64,000 nucleotides of DNA from Lineus longissimus. Taxonomy: Eukaryota > Nemertea > Pilidiophora > Heteronemertea > Lineidae. Below are positions 35,825-46,786 of the stretch, one piece after another. The stretch's first letter is position 1; the number at the start of each line of letters is the position of its first letter. A program made the translations under genes and the position numbers. The notes beneath the pieces were generated by a model that was not told the DNA's origin, made no database searches, and saw only the letters and a list, made by a program, of their open reading frames with translations. The DNA is taken from the NCBI RefSeq assembly GCF_910592395.1, contig NC_088326.1, positions 5,897,001 to 5,961,000 on the forward strand, read 5' to 3'.

Positions 35825-36666
35825 GATGCCAATGAAAGTTCAGTGTGGTTTTATACGATAATACCGCAAATGAATATGTACAGGTACATGAGTTAAAGGC
35901 ACTGCGATTTTTTTGCAATATACCATTTTTTGATTATTCCAAAAGATGTCACTGCAGTGCTTGTTCCGTGAGCTTGAAAGCATTGAAGATCGCTGAATTA
36001 GTTTGCGGTCAGCTCACTCAATCTTAAATTGGCATCATTATCATCATTAAAAGGCGGGGAGAACCAGAGTCTACTAGGTGAAACTTTGGTCAAAAATGAG
36101 TTGCGTGTGTAGCAACCTCGGACTTGAATACTATTTTCTGCCAGAGGCTCATTGGTGCAGCTTCACGTGTTTACTCAGGCCCTGTAGAATGAGCGGAATG
36201 AGCGGATTCTGTACAAAATATGATATAATTTCATACAAAATGGAGCTTAATGAATTCATTGAGTTTTAATTTGCTCGATACGCAACAGAGATTATTGGAA
36301 AATCGCCTTTTAAAGTCGTTAAGCCATGACTCGCAATGAGGGCATGAAACTGGTCTGTAGGGACAGTTTAGTTCAGTCGGTAGCCGTGCGCAGCGCTGTA
36401 TTACCGTACCTCCTTTCGTCTTCAGAGTTCAGGCATGGCGACGATCATCGCGATAAATACTGGCTTTTCCAGGTGATTGAAGCACCGAATCAGCTCATTC
36501 CGTTTATTCCGCTAATTCTACATGGCCGTTTACTCATATATCGCAGCACCCCATTTTCCTTTTCCATGAAAACTGAGTGGTTGAGGACCAGGCCAGAACC
36601 GACCCATTTTTCTCAAAACTTGAATGTCAGTAGACTTTGGTTCTCACCGCCTCTCCGAGTACATAC

Positions 36667-36786
36667 CTCTTTCGCAGGTGACGCATGTCCAGCAACACTT
36701 CGTGGAACCATAGATAGCCCGATTTCCCGGTCTGCAAGGAAGGCTACACACGGACACTGGGATGTTGTTGGAGCCGTCGCTCCATA
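36667..36786 (-). CDS. mGluR-like class C GPCR, cysteine-rich domain exon
   Basis: The 120-nt exon lies between CTTTCAG and GTATGT, phases 1 and 1. It reads WSDGSNNIPVSVCSLPCRPG and then ends in KCCWTCVTCERG. That is the nine-cysteine linker domain of class C receptors: I-P-x-S-x-C-S-x-x-C-x-P-G and C-C-W-x-C-x-x-C are diagnostic. It joins V from the preceding exon and GEISNV of the last exon in frame. This domain passes the ligand-induced movement from the flytrap to the helices. Confidence 0.93.
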
Positions 36787-37004
36787 CTGAAAGTCGACAC
36801 ATCCACACAATATTCAATATGCAAAACTAAAAGATCAAAACCAGCCCTGCGTGAGGGAGTGTTGATCTAGCTGGTGTGGTATGGCCGTTTGATGTGCGGG
36901 GGAAATGAATTCTATTATGCGTCAGGCTTTACCTTACTTGCTATACTCAACCAAGGGGTACGTATATAAATGGACACTGTGTGACATTATATAAATATTG
37001 CCCG

Positions 37005-37200
37005 TCACGGAGGGTAACATGCCGAATGTCGCCCCGTAGGGATGCAATGTCTCCCGAGGCTTTGGGAGGCTTTATGAGAAACGACACACTCTTGGCATAT
37101 TATACAAATATTGCCCGCCACGGAGTGTAACATGCTGAATGTCGTCACGCCGGGAGACATGGCAAAATGTCGACCGGCTGGAGCTGGCAACATTGCGAAT
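37005..37200 (+). repeat. Diverged tandem duplication in GPCR intron
   Basis: A block with ATTGCCCGTCACGGAGGGTA at about 36996 recurs at about 37111 as ATTGCCCGCCACGGAGTGTA. Both copies are followed by ACATGC-GAATGTCG. Each unit also holds a GGGAGACAT/TCTCCCGAGG piece in opposite sense. Confidence 0.5.
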
Positions 37201-37340
37201 ACCACACGGTCACGCGACTTGTATCAGCCAATCATATTCACGGAATCTCACTTGAGGTATGAGATCAGTGGTGATTCCCCGCATTTCAGTAGACCGCTTG
37301 AGAACTCTAACCCTAACCCATGCAATTTCTAAAAGGGAAG

Positions 37341-38162
37341 CTATGGCGGGCGGTTACAGTCACAATTGATACATGCTGTTCAACAATACATATAAGGTCA
37401 TTGAGTGACTTATTTTCAGAGTGCGTCTAATAAACTTCAAAAATGTTATGGATTTAACTCTGAGTGTCTTTTGCAGTCCATACAACGTTTTGCCTTGCGT
37501 TCTCAAATGCGTCTTCTGGTGTAATGAGTATAATATATATGCACAGGAAAACCAATTGTCTGATTGAATAATCCGGTTATATGCATAAGGCAGAAACAGA
37601 CTCTGATCCCTGTTGAGGTTGGGTCTGATCCTCCTTATCTGACTTGCTTCGTGCATTTTTTCTAACACTAATGTTCTCCATATTTGAACAAATCCTTTCA
37701 ATTCAGTTCCAGAGGATTTTGATTCAGGGTTTGTTAACAAGTGTTCAGACGATGCTTTGTACATCAGAGAAACAAAAAAGGCCACTTTAGGTCAGGATAA
37801 ATGAGCACAAAACATCAGTGCAGAAATGCAACTAATTTCTTTTTTTTGATTTGTGGACAACATATATCATTTCCCGGCTGTCCGGCCAATTAGAGCACCA
37901 ACTGAACATCACGTGGTCCACTAGAAGGCGTGTCTATTATCAGTTGACGAACCGAACGAAAGGGGTCCTCGCTGTCATCAACCCAAATAGATATCAGACC
38001 ACACCCACTCATCGACCACGTGATGTTCAGCTGGTGCTCGAATTGGTCGAACAGCCGGGAAATGCTTTTTGTCGTACACAAATCAAAACGAATTATTGTT
38101 GAACACTATGTATTTATTGTTGAACAGCATATATTAATTGTGACTGTAACCATCCGCCATAG
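37341..38162. mobile_element. Inverted-repeat element with a second element nested inside
   Basis: The termini CTATGGCGGGCGGTTACAGT (37341-37390) and its mirror (38112-38162) form inverted repeats of about 50 bp. The interior holds a minus-strand open frame (37360-37785), and the element at 37849-38094 is inserted at its right. Part of that frame (H-L-L-x-N-P-E ... E-A-S-Q-I-R-R-I-R-P-N-L-N-R-D) resembles the tail of GIY-YIG endonucleases in Penelope-like retroelements. Those retroelements do not normally carry such termini, so this may be a composite. Confidence 0.45.
37849..38094. mobile_element. MITE with inverted repeats of about 80 bp
   Basis: The arms (37849-37925 and 38015-38094) share TTTGATTTGTG, CATTTCCCGGCTGT, GAGCACCA and GAACATCACGTGGTC in mirror image. 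Nested in the 37341-38162 element. Confidence 0.65.
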
Positions 38163-38438
38163 TAAAGCCTGCTTATGCTAAGCTCATCCAAGTTCAACTG
38201 AAAGGTGTCAGACTGGGCTTAAAGTGCGAAGACAGATGAAGTATACTGTCATGCTCACAGTTGATATCAACCCCAACTTTAGAAAAAGCTTTTAACATTA
38301 TGCATAAGCATCAGCTAACAGTAAACTAGACTTGGTTCATGATTATTTTGAACAACCTGTCATATATATACGCTCCACAACTGATTGGGTCGAACACTCA
38401 TAGCGGTAGCACACGACTACGCGGCCATTTCTACGTAC

Positions 38439-39192
38439 CAATTTTTTCTCGGTTGAGTATTAATCTCTCTTTTCGTCTGCCATCCCAACCACCGACATCA
38501 ACATACATGAGTGACTTCCCGTCTCGTGTTCGTTGGATGTTGTTGAGACGATAACTTCCAGAAGGATCGCCATTTTCATCAAACTTCATCTGACCTTGGA
38601 GTCCTTGAAATTTCACATTTCTGACTGACCGCAAAAAGTCATATTCATTGATGGTCAAATTCTTTCGGCATACGCCGTTCGGGCAGATCACGGGGTTCAA
38701 AGCGAGAGCGAGAGCAGTAACAGCATCGATGACGTAAGGTGTCTTCCCAAGCGGCAGGAACGTTCCATTTTTATTGGTGGCAGAAGCTGGGTTTAGGTTG
38801 TAGTCTAATAAATGGGAGCATCGGACAAACTCACTCGGCAGACGAGGTGGCGTTGGGTCGGTTGTAGGGATACCTGTCGCGTTCAGTGCCAGAACCACCG
38901 ATGAGTCAATATTTGCTTCCCGTTCAACTCGGTTGTTGCTCGGATCGTAGCCGTTTAAGGAACAATTATAGTCAGTCATCATGATTTCGTCGATCCATGG
39001 ATGCTTGCGGATGAGTTCATTCAGAGACAAGTTATGGATGTACTGGTTATATCCATCAGTGTTTCCGCTCTCCGGTAGCAACCCAATGGTCCCAAGAACA
39101 ACATTATGGTCGATATTCAATACTGCTGCCTCATCACCCCAACTCTCGGATGCAATCCACGTTTTTCCAGTCAGGCCTTGTCGTTCAGCCTC
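38439..39192 (-). CDS. mGluR-like class C GPCR, flytrap exon (lobe 2 and C-terminal part)
   Basis: Between TTTTTGACAG and ATTG|GTACGT lie 251 codons plus one base. It opens EAERQGLTGKTWIASESWGD, the standard G-K-T-W-I-A-S-x-x-W of family C flytraps, then VVLGTIGLLP. Asp after SWG and Lys in LGKTPYVIDAV align with the acidic and basic residues that contact glutamate's amino and gamma-carboxyl groups in mGluRs (aligned from memory). FQGLQGQMKFDENGDPSGSY is the usual end of the domain. Several N-x-S/T sites (NLSL, NCSL, NATG, NLTI) suit an extracellular location. It joins the cysteine-rich exon in frame. Confidence 0.93.
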
Positions 39193-40020
39193 CTGTCAAA
39201 AACAGATGAAAAATAAAATGTATGATTATATAGCGCTTTTAACTGTACATGTTTTGTCTTGAAGCACTTCACATCCATCCCCGAGCCAAATTTAGAAACT
39301 ATTCTGTAGAAACCAATTAAGGACCGCATATATGCAACACTTTGCCACTTCAGGCCAGTTGATAAAGTACCGCCGGGGCGAGTGTCACATGGGCGAGCCT
39401 CGAACACACGACTATTTGAGTCACTCTTTCATTGTGTGCCACAACGCTTTGCAAGAAGTCAAAATGCAGTGGTAAGAAAGTAACCAACTGGAAAAATTCA
39501 ACCACTCGATGTCGAAGTCTTTTGACCTTTAGCTTTTGAAAAACCTTTACAGATGTTTCGGCCAACACAAATATGCACCCCGTCAGGGCCCCAATACCCC
39601 GACGCGAATGCCTATCTCATTGTCTGAAATTGAAATCAGTAGTTCAAACAATGAGACACGCGTTGGCGTTGGCGTATATCGGGGCCTTTACAAAAACTCC
39701 CAAATATGAACAAAACAATTGTATTTAAGATCACAGGTTTTTCACATTGCTGAAAACCTCTAAGGAGTACATATTTGTGTTGGTCAAAAACCATGTGAGG
39801 TTTTTCATGATCAAAAGCTCAAAAACCTTAACAGAAGGTGAACAACAAAACCTTGCCTTTTAGCATGTTTCTTTGGGATAATTCAAATTTGGTATACCAG
39901 TGTACGTAGTTACAATTGGAAAATATCAAATCATAGTCAAAACATGATTTTGATATCACCAAATCATAAGCTCGTTTGCATTAACAATCAGCTGTAATAT
40001 AAAAATATTGATAATATCGA

Positions 40021-40246
40021 GATATAGCGCTTTCCATGTTTCCCTGCTCAAAGCGCTTTTGAGATACCATATATTATCCCGGTTCCCAAAGAAATCAATC
40101 AGAGGTTTCAAGGAGCAATCAGAAGGCGCTCACTTGAACTTGACCAGTCGGGGAACCAAGCAGTGACTAGGCCGGGAGTCGAATTGAAGCTACGACCTCT
40201 TGACATGAGGCCGACTCTCTTCCACTGCGCTATTAAACGCTGCCCG
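40021..40246 (-). repeat. tRNA-derived SINE, family 1 copy in GPCR intron
   Basis: Matches 20276-20504 and the plus-strand copy at 49930-50180. It has a tRNA-like head (CAGTGGAAGAGAGTCGGCCT), a TCCTTGAAACC block and the GCGCTATATC end. An open frame across it is incidental. Confidence 0.75.
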
Positions 40247-40775
40247 CCGTGCAGGTTCTCAATTACAGCCACGAGAACTCGATCAAAGCTGTTCGGCCAG
40301 TGCAGCTTCTCCGTTTCGTGCCTCAGAGAATAACACCAACCATTCGGCCAATTAGCGCCCACTAAAGTTATTGATATGCTGGTGATTAGATAGGTTATGA
40401 CGACAACCCGGAGTAATATCAAACAAACACAACGTGTAATTTACAATCTCTTGTCAGGGGCAGGTGAGGTAATTCTCAGCCGCGGACAAACACAGACCGT
40501 TTTATTATATTTCTGTGTTCAGATAATAAATCGGTGGTCACACAACAAGTAAAAGGGCACCAAGGCAAAATGCCTGCTTGTTTTGAAGCTTGTATTCATC
40601 AAATCAAAAACTGCCTGGCATCAGAAATTCTTGTTGACAAATTATCATCATTGTGTACCATCACAATAGTCTAAAATATAGCCATCATTTATCATTGTTA
40701 AAAATGAAATGATACTGAAGGTGATTGATTAAACTACACCGATAAATTCAGAGTGTCTCATCCTAAACTTTTAAG

Positions 40776-40896
40776 CAGCCACCCCCCCCCCAAGTCACCA
40801 AAAATGCGTTTGTGACAAAATGTGTCATTTAACCCCCCCCCCCCCCCCCCCCCAGAGCCTTCCCCTCAACCAGCCACAAAGCTAGCTACGCCCCTA
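40776..40896 (+). repeat. Diverged copy of the poly-C / GCTAGCTACGCCCCT repeat
   Basis: Resembles 2665-2760: CACCAAAAATGCG, TGTGTCATTT, a long poly-C, CCAGAGCCTT, then AAAGCTAGCTACGCCCCTAA. Confidence 0.55.
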
Positions 40897-41614
40897 ATGT
40901 CGTTATCCGTTTTTCATTTGATCATTATGTCAACAATGAGGAGCGTGTTATTTAATTAATCATTTAAGAAATGGTCCACAAAAATCGTGTTTATTTCAGA
41001 TAAAACAACAAATATCTTTAGAATGATAGCACTACAACCAAACATGACGAACATCCACAAGTGCCGGAAAGCTTTCTGACGAATTGTATAGTCAAAATGT
41101 ATGACATTTATAATTTCCTGTGACTCGTTCTGTGTCCGCACATGAGACAGATGTCGCCATTAGTTCCAACATTGACAAGCAAATGCCTGCACCGATCAAT
41201 CATGGTTGCATTGGTGGCATGAGTTAAGCTAGAGCAACGGGAGCTATGTTCTCTTGGTACCCATTATGTAGCAAGACTTGTTTGTGAGTGTTGATATGAA
41301 ATCAATATGAGGTGCGGAATGTAATCAGCCATACTGAATTATTAAAACAGAGCGCGGTTTTAGAGTTGACTGCTATACAAGCAGGCTACGTCCACGGCAG
41401 AGAGATGGCATTACTGCCTCAAACAGCAAGACCGGACGTATTCTTTAAATAGCCATGACCTGTGCCTGGGCCGACGTCAGGGGTCATGAACATGTCATGA
41501 TTAGCTAGGTTTACTGCTAATACAGACACACCTAAAAGTGTTACACCGGCCCAACGTTTTGTGACGACCCGTCGACATGTCCCTCGAACGGCAATGCTAA
41601 ACCACCACCTGATC

Positions 41615-41760
41615 ATGATGGCCAAGTGGTCAAGGCGCCCGCCACATTAACGGAAGGTCGAAGGTTTGAGACCAGCAAGTTGTTTTGTTCCATTGCGGCC
41701 GGCATGTTGAGTACAATCTGCATTCTCGCCAGGCGACTGGTATTAAATTGCAAGTGAAGA
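41615..41760 (+). repeat. Possible tRNA-derived SINE
   Basis: A leucine-tRNA-like A box (TGGCCAAGTGGTCAAGGCGC) and B-box-like GGTTTGAGACC at normal spacing, followed by non-tRNA sequence. Confidence 0.45.
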
Positions 41761-41783
41761 GTGTCTCATAAGCCAATTCCTGA

Positions 41784-41959
41784 TGGCCCTTTTGGAAAGG
41801 GTGACAACCTTTACATAAACACGTTTCCCTTTATGTTTTCTTTTTTGACGACGTTAAAGGAGAGAAAGTTGGCCCTCTCGGAAAGGGCGACATCCTTTAC
41901 ATTATAAACACGTTTCGCTTTATGTTTTCTTTTTTGAAGACGTTAAAGGAGAGAAAGCA
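41784..41959 (+). repeat. 88-bp tandem duplication beside a GPCR exon
   Basis: Two units, each starting GGCCCT and ending GACGTTAAAGGAGAGAAAG, lie head to tail. The second ends about 5 bp before the splice donor of the exon at 41971-42170. Confidence 0.75.
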
Positions 41960-41970
41960 GTTCAACTAAC

Positions 41971-42170
41971 CTCAAGGAAAGACACCGCTTCATGGTTAGA
42001 ACAGAAGAGGACGATGACTTTGGCTTTCCTCCCGGCGTCTGTGTTCTTTAATCTGCGGATTATTCTTTCCATGTCCTGGAGGGTGGCGTCTTTGGAAGAC
42101 TTGGAAAACACACTGCTCACCGCTATACATATGCCCCTGTTTTTTATTTCCTGCTTGAGAGACTCAATAC
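41971..42170 (-). CDS. mGluR-like class C GPCR, flytrap exon (lobe 2)
   Basis: The 200-nt exon lies between TTTTTCCAAG and GAG|GTTAGT. It completes the Gly of GKIG and runs IESLKQEIKNRGICIAVSSV onward to KAKVIVLFCSNHEAVSFLE. This is the second-lobe part where a ligand-proximal YG is followed by a helix, then a C-I-A strand, and a V-I-V-L-F strand. The phases (2-nt start, phase 0 end) agree with both neighbours. Confidence 0.92.
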
Positions 42171-42276
42171 CTTGGAAAAAGAAAACCGGATACACAAAGT
42201 TAACAGTGATTGCTACTATACTATTACCGTAAACATTTCTCGCCACGCTGAGCCTGAATAATTATGATGGCCGGGT

Positions 42277-42505
42277 CTATTTGGCAAGCCGCTCGCCGAA
42301 CAGGCATCTTTTTTTGTCCTGTTTCGAGAGCCGCTTGCCAAACAGCACTAAAAAGCCACCCTGTTCGGCCAGCCGGGCTTGCCAAACAGGTAAAAAATCT
42401 ACCCTGTTTGGCGAGCTGGAGACTTTACTTTAATATTAATGAGTTCGGCTCTCCATTCAGGACAAGAAAAAGTCGCTGTTTGGTAAGCCGGGCTTGCCAA
42501 GCAGT
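42277..42505. repeat. Cluster of five related palindromes
   Basis: Five variants of a near-palindrome built from CTGTTTGGCAAGCC and GGCTTGCCAAACAG lie at about 42277-42304, 42318-42346, 42359-42390, 42402-42420 and 42474-42504. They are separated by short A/T-rich spacers. An open frame runs across them but shows no domain. Confidence 0.7.
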
Positions 42506-42640
42506 CACTTCCAATTATGATAATAATTTTGATATTCTTTAAATATAACATATTTTATCATTATGATCTTCATTGTCATTGAATTAGTAACATTGGAGGC
42601 ATACTGACCATAGGGTAGAAGATATCATCAGGTGGCCACC

Positions 42641-42895
42641 TTAAAGCAAACTTCGTACGAGCAATACCCTCACCGCGCCTGGTAGTCGGTATCAAAGCAA
42701 TTGAATGCATCATCAAGTCGTACGCAAGTTTCTGAATAGAACCCTTTTGAGGGTCCAATAGTTCACGTGTTAAACAGGCCGTGTCTAGCTTACTGAGTGC
42801 GCCGGACTTATAAACAGACAATGAGAATGTTCATTTTCATCACCCGAGAAAATGTTAACCGTAGGCCGAAACGTTAGTCGTGTGACATCCCCTTT
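42641..42895. mobile_element. TTAA-ended MITE, decayed copy
   Basis: Left end TTAAAGCAAACTTCGTACGA and core AAGCAATTGAATGCATCATC match 22160-22418. The right end keeps GTAGGCCGAAACGTTAGTCGTGTGA, related to the intact copy at 54629-54889. Confidence 0.5.
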
Positions 42896-43236
42896 GAGGC
42901 TCCAAAGGTTAAAAGTATCCTTGGGACTACACTATATTTTATCCCCGAAAAAGTGGCACTCTGACTTTGTGCGATGAAATATTTGAATAAACAATTACGA
43001 CATCAATGTCCAAGGTCTCTCAAACTACGCACTTTGCTTGAATCGGACAAAGCATGACCAAGAACGATCAATTTTTAGCGAAAACTTTTTTCTCGGCCAT
43101 TTTCTGGCTTGTTTTGCACAACTCAGTGCCATTTTAGTCGTGAAATGGGATATAACTAAATACCCCTACTGCGTGTGCACTGAAGTGATGATCAGCTGGT
43201 GCGGCGCCAGTGTTAAAATCAAATCAACCGACTCAC

Positions 43237-43346
43237 CAATTTTTCCATAGATATCATCACTGGCCACAGTGGATATATACTGCCAGTTAAAACTGGCGAC
43301 AATATCAGCCAGAGCCTGCACTTGAAGAACATCGGAGGGGATAGTC
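43237..43346 (-). CDS. mGluR-like class C GPCR, flytrap exon (lobe junction)
   Basis: The 110-nt exon lies between GCTGCAG and ATTG|GTGAGT. It reads TIPSDVLQVQALADIVASFN then WQYISTVASDDIYGKI. The T/V-P-S-D strand, A-x-x-x-I-V helix, N-W-x-Y and Y-G motifs are standard for glutamate-receptor-like flytraps. The Asp of PSD and the Tyr of IYG stand at known glutamate-contact positions. Phases (1-nt start, phase 1 end) match both neighbours. Confidence 0.94.
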
Positions 43347-44017
43347 CTGCAGCAAAATACGTCGAATTTAACTACTTAATAACTGTTTACTGCAGCATGC
43401 AATTTAGGTTCTAAGTGCCCCACAAACAAGTGGTTTTTCTCGCTTCGACCTTCGGCAATTATTGCAACGATGAGCCATAACAAAGAACGCTTATCTGCGG
43501 GAAAGGGGGGTTTCCACTGAATGCGTTTTAACAGAATCGTACAGCGTATGCAGAATCGCAAGGCTTTTGTCGAGGCGTGAAATACCAAAGCATCGCAGCG
43601 ATGGCGCCAATTCTCGTAGCAGGAACCTTTACTGCTCGCTGCTAGCAACATCTTTTTATTAATAGGACCTGAATAGATCTAGAAGCGTTTAAAATCAGAT
43701 GTATATTGCACCCAATTCTCCCGTACAAATCCCGGATTCTACTTCAGTAGCCAACTCATAACACAGTTCAATGCCTTGATGCAACAGATCACGATCGCTC
43801 CATCCGGAGGGTCCCTGTCAGACTACCATTTCTGAACCTCTTGGCCCTTTTCTTAATTCTACTCGAATATTGGTACGTAGTTTTAACTACCCTCAAGGCC
43901 CTGGGCTGCCGGTCTCATCAAGAAATGTCGATGATCGTCGCAGAGCTATGTCATCAGCTCTCAAATCAACTCTATATATTCTATGGATTGTGAAGGGACA
44001 AGCTCCACATACTATAC

Positions 44018-44167
44018 CTAAGAAACGACCTATATTTGGTCTTATCACTCAGAAGTCTACTGGTAGACGAGTAGCTAATCTGTGGTATGCTCATCGAGCC
44101 GAAAACTGTCGCCACTGCCATGGAGATTCTGGAACTGGCGGATCCGACCACGCCAACCACCTTTGAC
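44018..44167 (-). CDS. mGluR-like class C GPCR, flytrap exon (lobe 1 ligand pocket)
   Basis: The 150-nt exon lies between CATCTTATTAG and TTAG|GTATAG. It reads SKVVGVVGSASSRISMAVAT, then IPQISYSSTSRLLSDK and KYRSFLR. V-x-G-x-x-G, I-P-Q-I-S-Y and the S-S-T-S turn followed by L-S-D-K are the core of lobe 1. The Thr of SSTS is the usual ligand-contact residue. The serine that normally precedes the following helix appears to be Arg here by ungapped alignment from IPQ. The phases (1-nt start, 2-nt end) fit exactly between the neighbours. Confidence 0.93.
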
Positions 44168-44488
44168 CTAATAAGATGTAAGAGAAGTATATTCAGAGCT
44201 TAAGTGATGGTAAGTGTGATCTGATTCGACATGACATCTGGAATATAACATGCATTCCCTTCGACGTTGTAAAACTGTTATGCCGTAAAAATGTTACGGC
44301 TAACGAAATTGATATACCGACATACCTGACTAGGTACCTCCAAGGTGTCGAGCACGACGATTTGCTTTTGTCTTCGAACCAATCTCATTCATTTTTCAAG
44401 ATCATTTTTTTGAAAACGAGAATTATGCCGTTCCGAAGAGAAAATTTCAGAAATTAACGGAAACTAATGTACATGTACTATAACATGA

Positions 44489-44560
44489 CCGTGGACAACA
44501 CGTTACCCGTACATGTACGACTGACCGTGGACAACACGTTACACGTACATGTACGACTGA
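44489..44560 (+). repeat. 36-bp tandem duplication
   Basis: GACCGTGGACAACACGTTAC followed by (C/A)CGTACATGTACGACT occurs twice head to tail. Confidence 0.75.
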
Positions 44561-44658
44561 CTGATAATTAAGGACGTTCTAAACACATACTGTATTTAAA
44601 AGCCATGCAGTAAACTAACGTTAACGGATAACATAGGATTGAAGTTAGCATTTCAATA

Positions 44659-44986
44659 TTAGCGATCGCGAGCTTTGGCAACTTTCCGACTCCGACTCCG
44701 ACTTGAACTACCAGAGTGAATTGCAGCCAGCTACGAATATCTCGTTTATACAAACGATTTGATCAAGGTTTTCTAGTCATAAAGCCATTTTTAGGGGAAA
44801 ATGAATGGCCATATGCTCGCATCCAACTTACAAAGCTAATTCTTTCTACCAAACATAATGGTATTTCGCTCGTGCGTTGAAAACGTTCATAACCTCATTT
44901 CTTTATTGACGATGTCCTCAGCGGACTGCAATTACGATCTCGTAGTTAAAGTCGGAGTCGGAAAGTTGCTAAAGCTCGCTATTAAC
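44659..44986. mobile_element. MITE with GACTCCGACT-type inverted termini
   Basis: The left terminus TAGCGATCGCGAGCTTTGGC continues through AACTTTCCGACTCCGACTCC and is mirrored at 44942-44986. The element is about 330 bp with no coding capacity. It lies in the GPCR intron and shares the GACTCCGACTCC block with 12278-12990. Confidence 0.6.
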
Positions 44987-45390
44987 TTTCACCAAACAAT
45001 AACGTTCTGATCGAAGCGTCACTGTGTTAATCGTATTATCAGCCAAGCCAACACTGTGTAAACAAACCTACACTGCAACCACATCAAGGAGAAAAAACAA
45101 TAAAATGTTTTCAAAGGATCCAGGCCATGTGGGGGAGGGGGGGGGGGGTGGTGGAGGTATTTCTAAGACGGATATAATTATTTTGTTCATTCGGCACCAA
45201 ACATGTTTTACTCTCTGGGTGTCAAATGATACCCACACATAAAGTTACCTCATTGAACATAGAACATCAAAACAAATGCACCAATTTCCATAAAAACTTT
45301 CAAATGTATACATGAGTGTATGAAAAGGGACCCTCCTTCAACAATTAGCTTTTAAACATATTTTTAACAAAAACAGAATGAAACGGCTAG

Positions 45391-46035
45391 GGGCCATTGT
45401 GTTCACCGTATATATATTTGGTGGTTAGGAATTCATCCTGGTTAAGAAATGTGCTACATGTTTTGTATATGGGTCAAACCAAAGTCGGTTTGACATGTGA
45501 TGTACCCTTGCTTGGAGTACCATAAAAATATCATCGAAAACAAGTCACTAGTAAGCGAGATATTGCACTTTTTACCTTTTTTAGTTTTGGCTCACTGGTG
45601 GCCAAATCGAGAATAAGATCAGACTGAAATTCGATGTCAGAGGTACCAAATTTCAAGTTCATAGCTTTAGCGGTTACGAAGCGTGCCATAGTTACACTCA
45701 AACGACCAATTTGCGCAATTTGACCTCTGCGATCTTGAAAATTAGGTCCAATGAAAAACCCGTACGACATGTAACGTATCCTTGCTAGGAGATCGAAAAC
45801 GAGTCACTCATAAGAGAGATATCACACTTTTTAGGTTTCCACTTCTGGTCCCCTGGCGGCAAAGTCAAGAATCAGATCGGAACGAAACTAATTGTCATAG
45901 GTCACCTGACCTGGGGGTCCTGGGTTCAAAGTTTCAAGTTCATAGCTCTAGCGGTTAAGAAACGTACCACTGTTTTTGAAACAGGATTCTGACAACCACA
46001 ACGGACGACGATGGACGACGGACACAGCGGTGTTG
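45391..46035 (+). repeat. Interspersed repeat with two internal units, long copy
   Basis: Contains two diverged units (about 45476-45760 and 45761-46035), each with a CTTGCT(T)GGAG start, TCGAAAAC(A)AGTCAC and CATAGCT-TAGCGGTTA blocks. It ends GACGACGGACACAGCGGTGT. A shorter copy with a single unit lies at 53041-53425. Confidence 0.65.
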
Positions 46036-46786
46036 TATAGACTCCCCTACGGTGAGCCAAAAAGCACGACATGAGGAAGGAGATCTTCACGTTCAAAAGA
46101 AATGTCAAGGAATGATCATTTGCATAGGTATCTGTGAGGTGCCACGAAATCATCAAGTGAAACGAAATAATTTGCAGACGTGAGTGCAGTTTGCGAAAAC
46201 AAAAAACACCAATATCTTTTTTTTATCGAGGGGAGCTTATTAAAAAGGGGATGATCAGAAGTATAACGTGTTTCTTATCAACGACCGGTCACACTACTTT
46301 CTGATGTTCTGTAAAGAGCGAAATGTTATCTACATCACACTTTAGACTTGTTAATTTACAAACACCAAATTTATGAAGTCCATGAAATGCCTCGGGGTCA
46401 CTTGTACTGCGTCGAGGAAGGTTTGACAAAACCCCGAAAACGCCAACTAAAACGAAGCGCAAACGCTCTCTCACTGCTTGACACCTTGCTCACAATGTCG
46501 AAAAATTGGCAAGGCGTTCGCATGGATGGGCCTCCCGGACGATCTTCGGAAAATCTCTATAAGACAAGAAAGTTAGTGTAGACCTTCGCCGCGCCTTTAT
46601 TTTGAGAAGAAGATCAAATTCCCAGAGATATAACGCTGGCCCTTGATAGATCCCCACAACAAATAGTGCATTATACAGTGTAGTAACCAAAAGAAGGTCA
46701 GAGCAGAGAAGCCATACGAAAGGTCAAATAGCGGTTTATTACATTTTTGTATGGGATTTGCAAAGACCCGTCACCAGGTTCCAACA

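Noticed and set aside
36326-36790. Plus-strand open frame of 154 codons
   Set aside because: Its 3' half overlaps the cysteine-rich exon on the other strand, and the protein shows no domain.
37310-37320. CTAACCCTAACCC telomere-like sequence
   Set aside because: Only about two units, too short to call an interstitial telomere.
43870-44166. Plus-strand open frame of 98 codons
   Set aside because: It is the shadow of the minus-strand flytrap exon at 44018-44167, which has splice sites, matching phases and a recognised motif.
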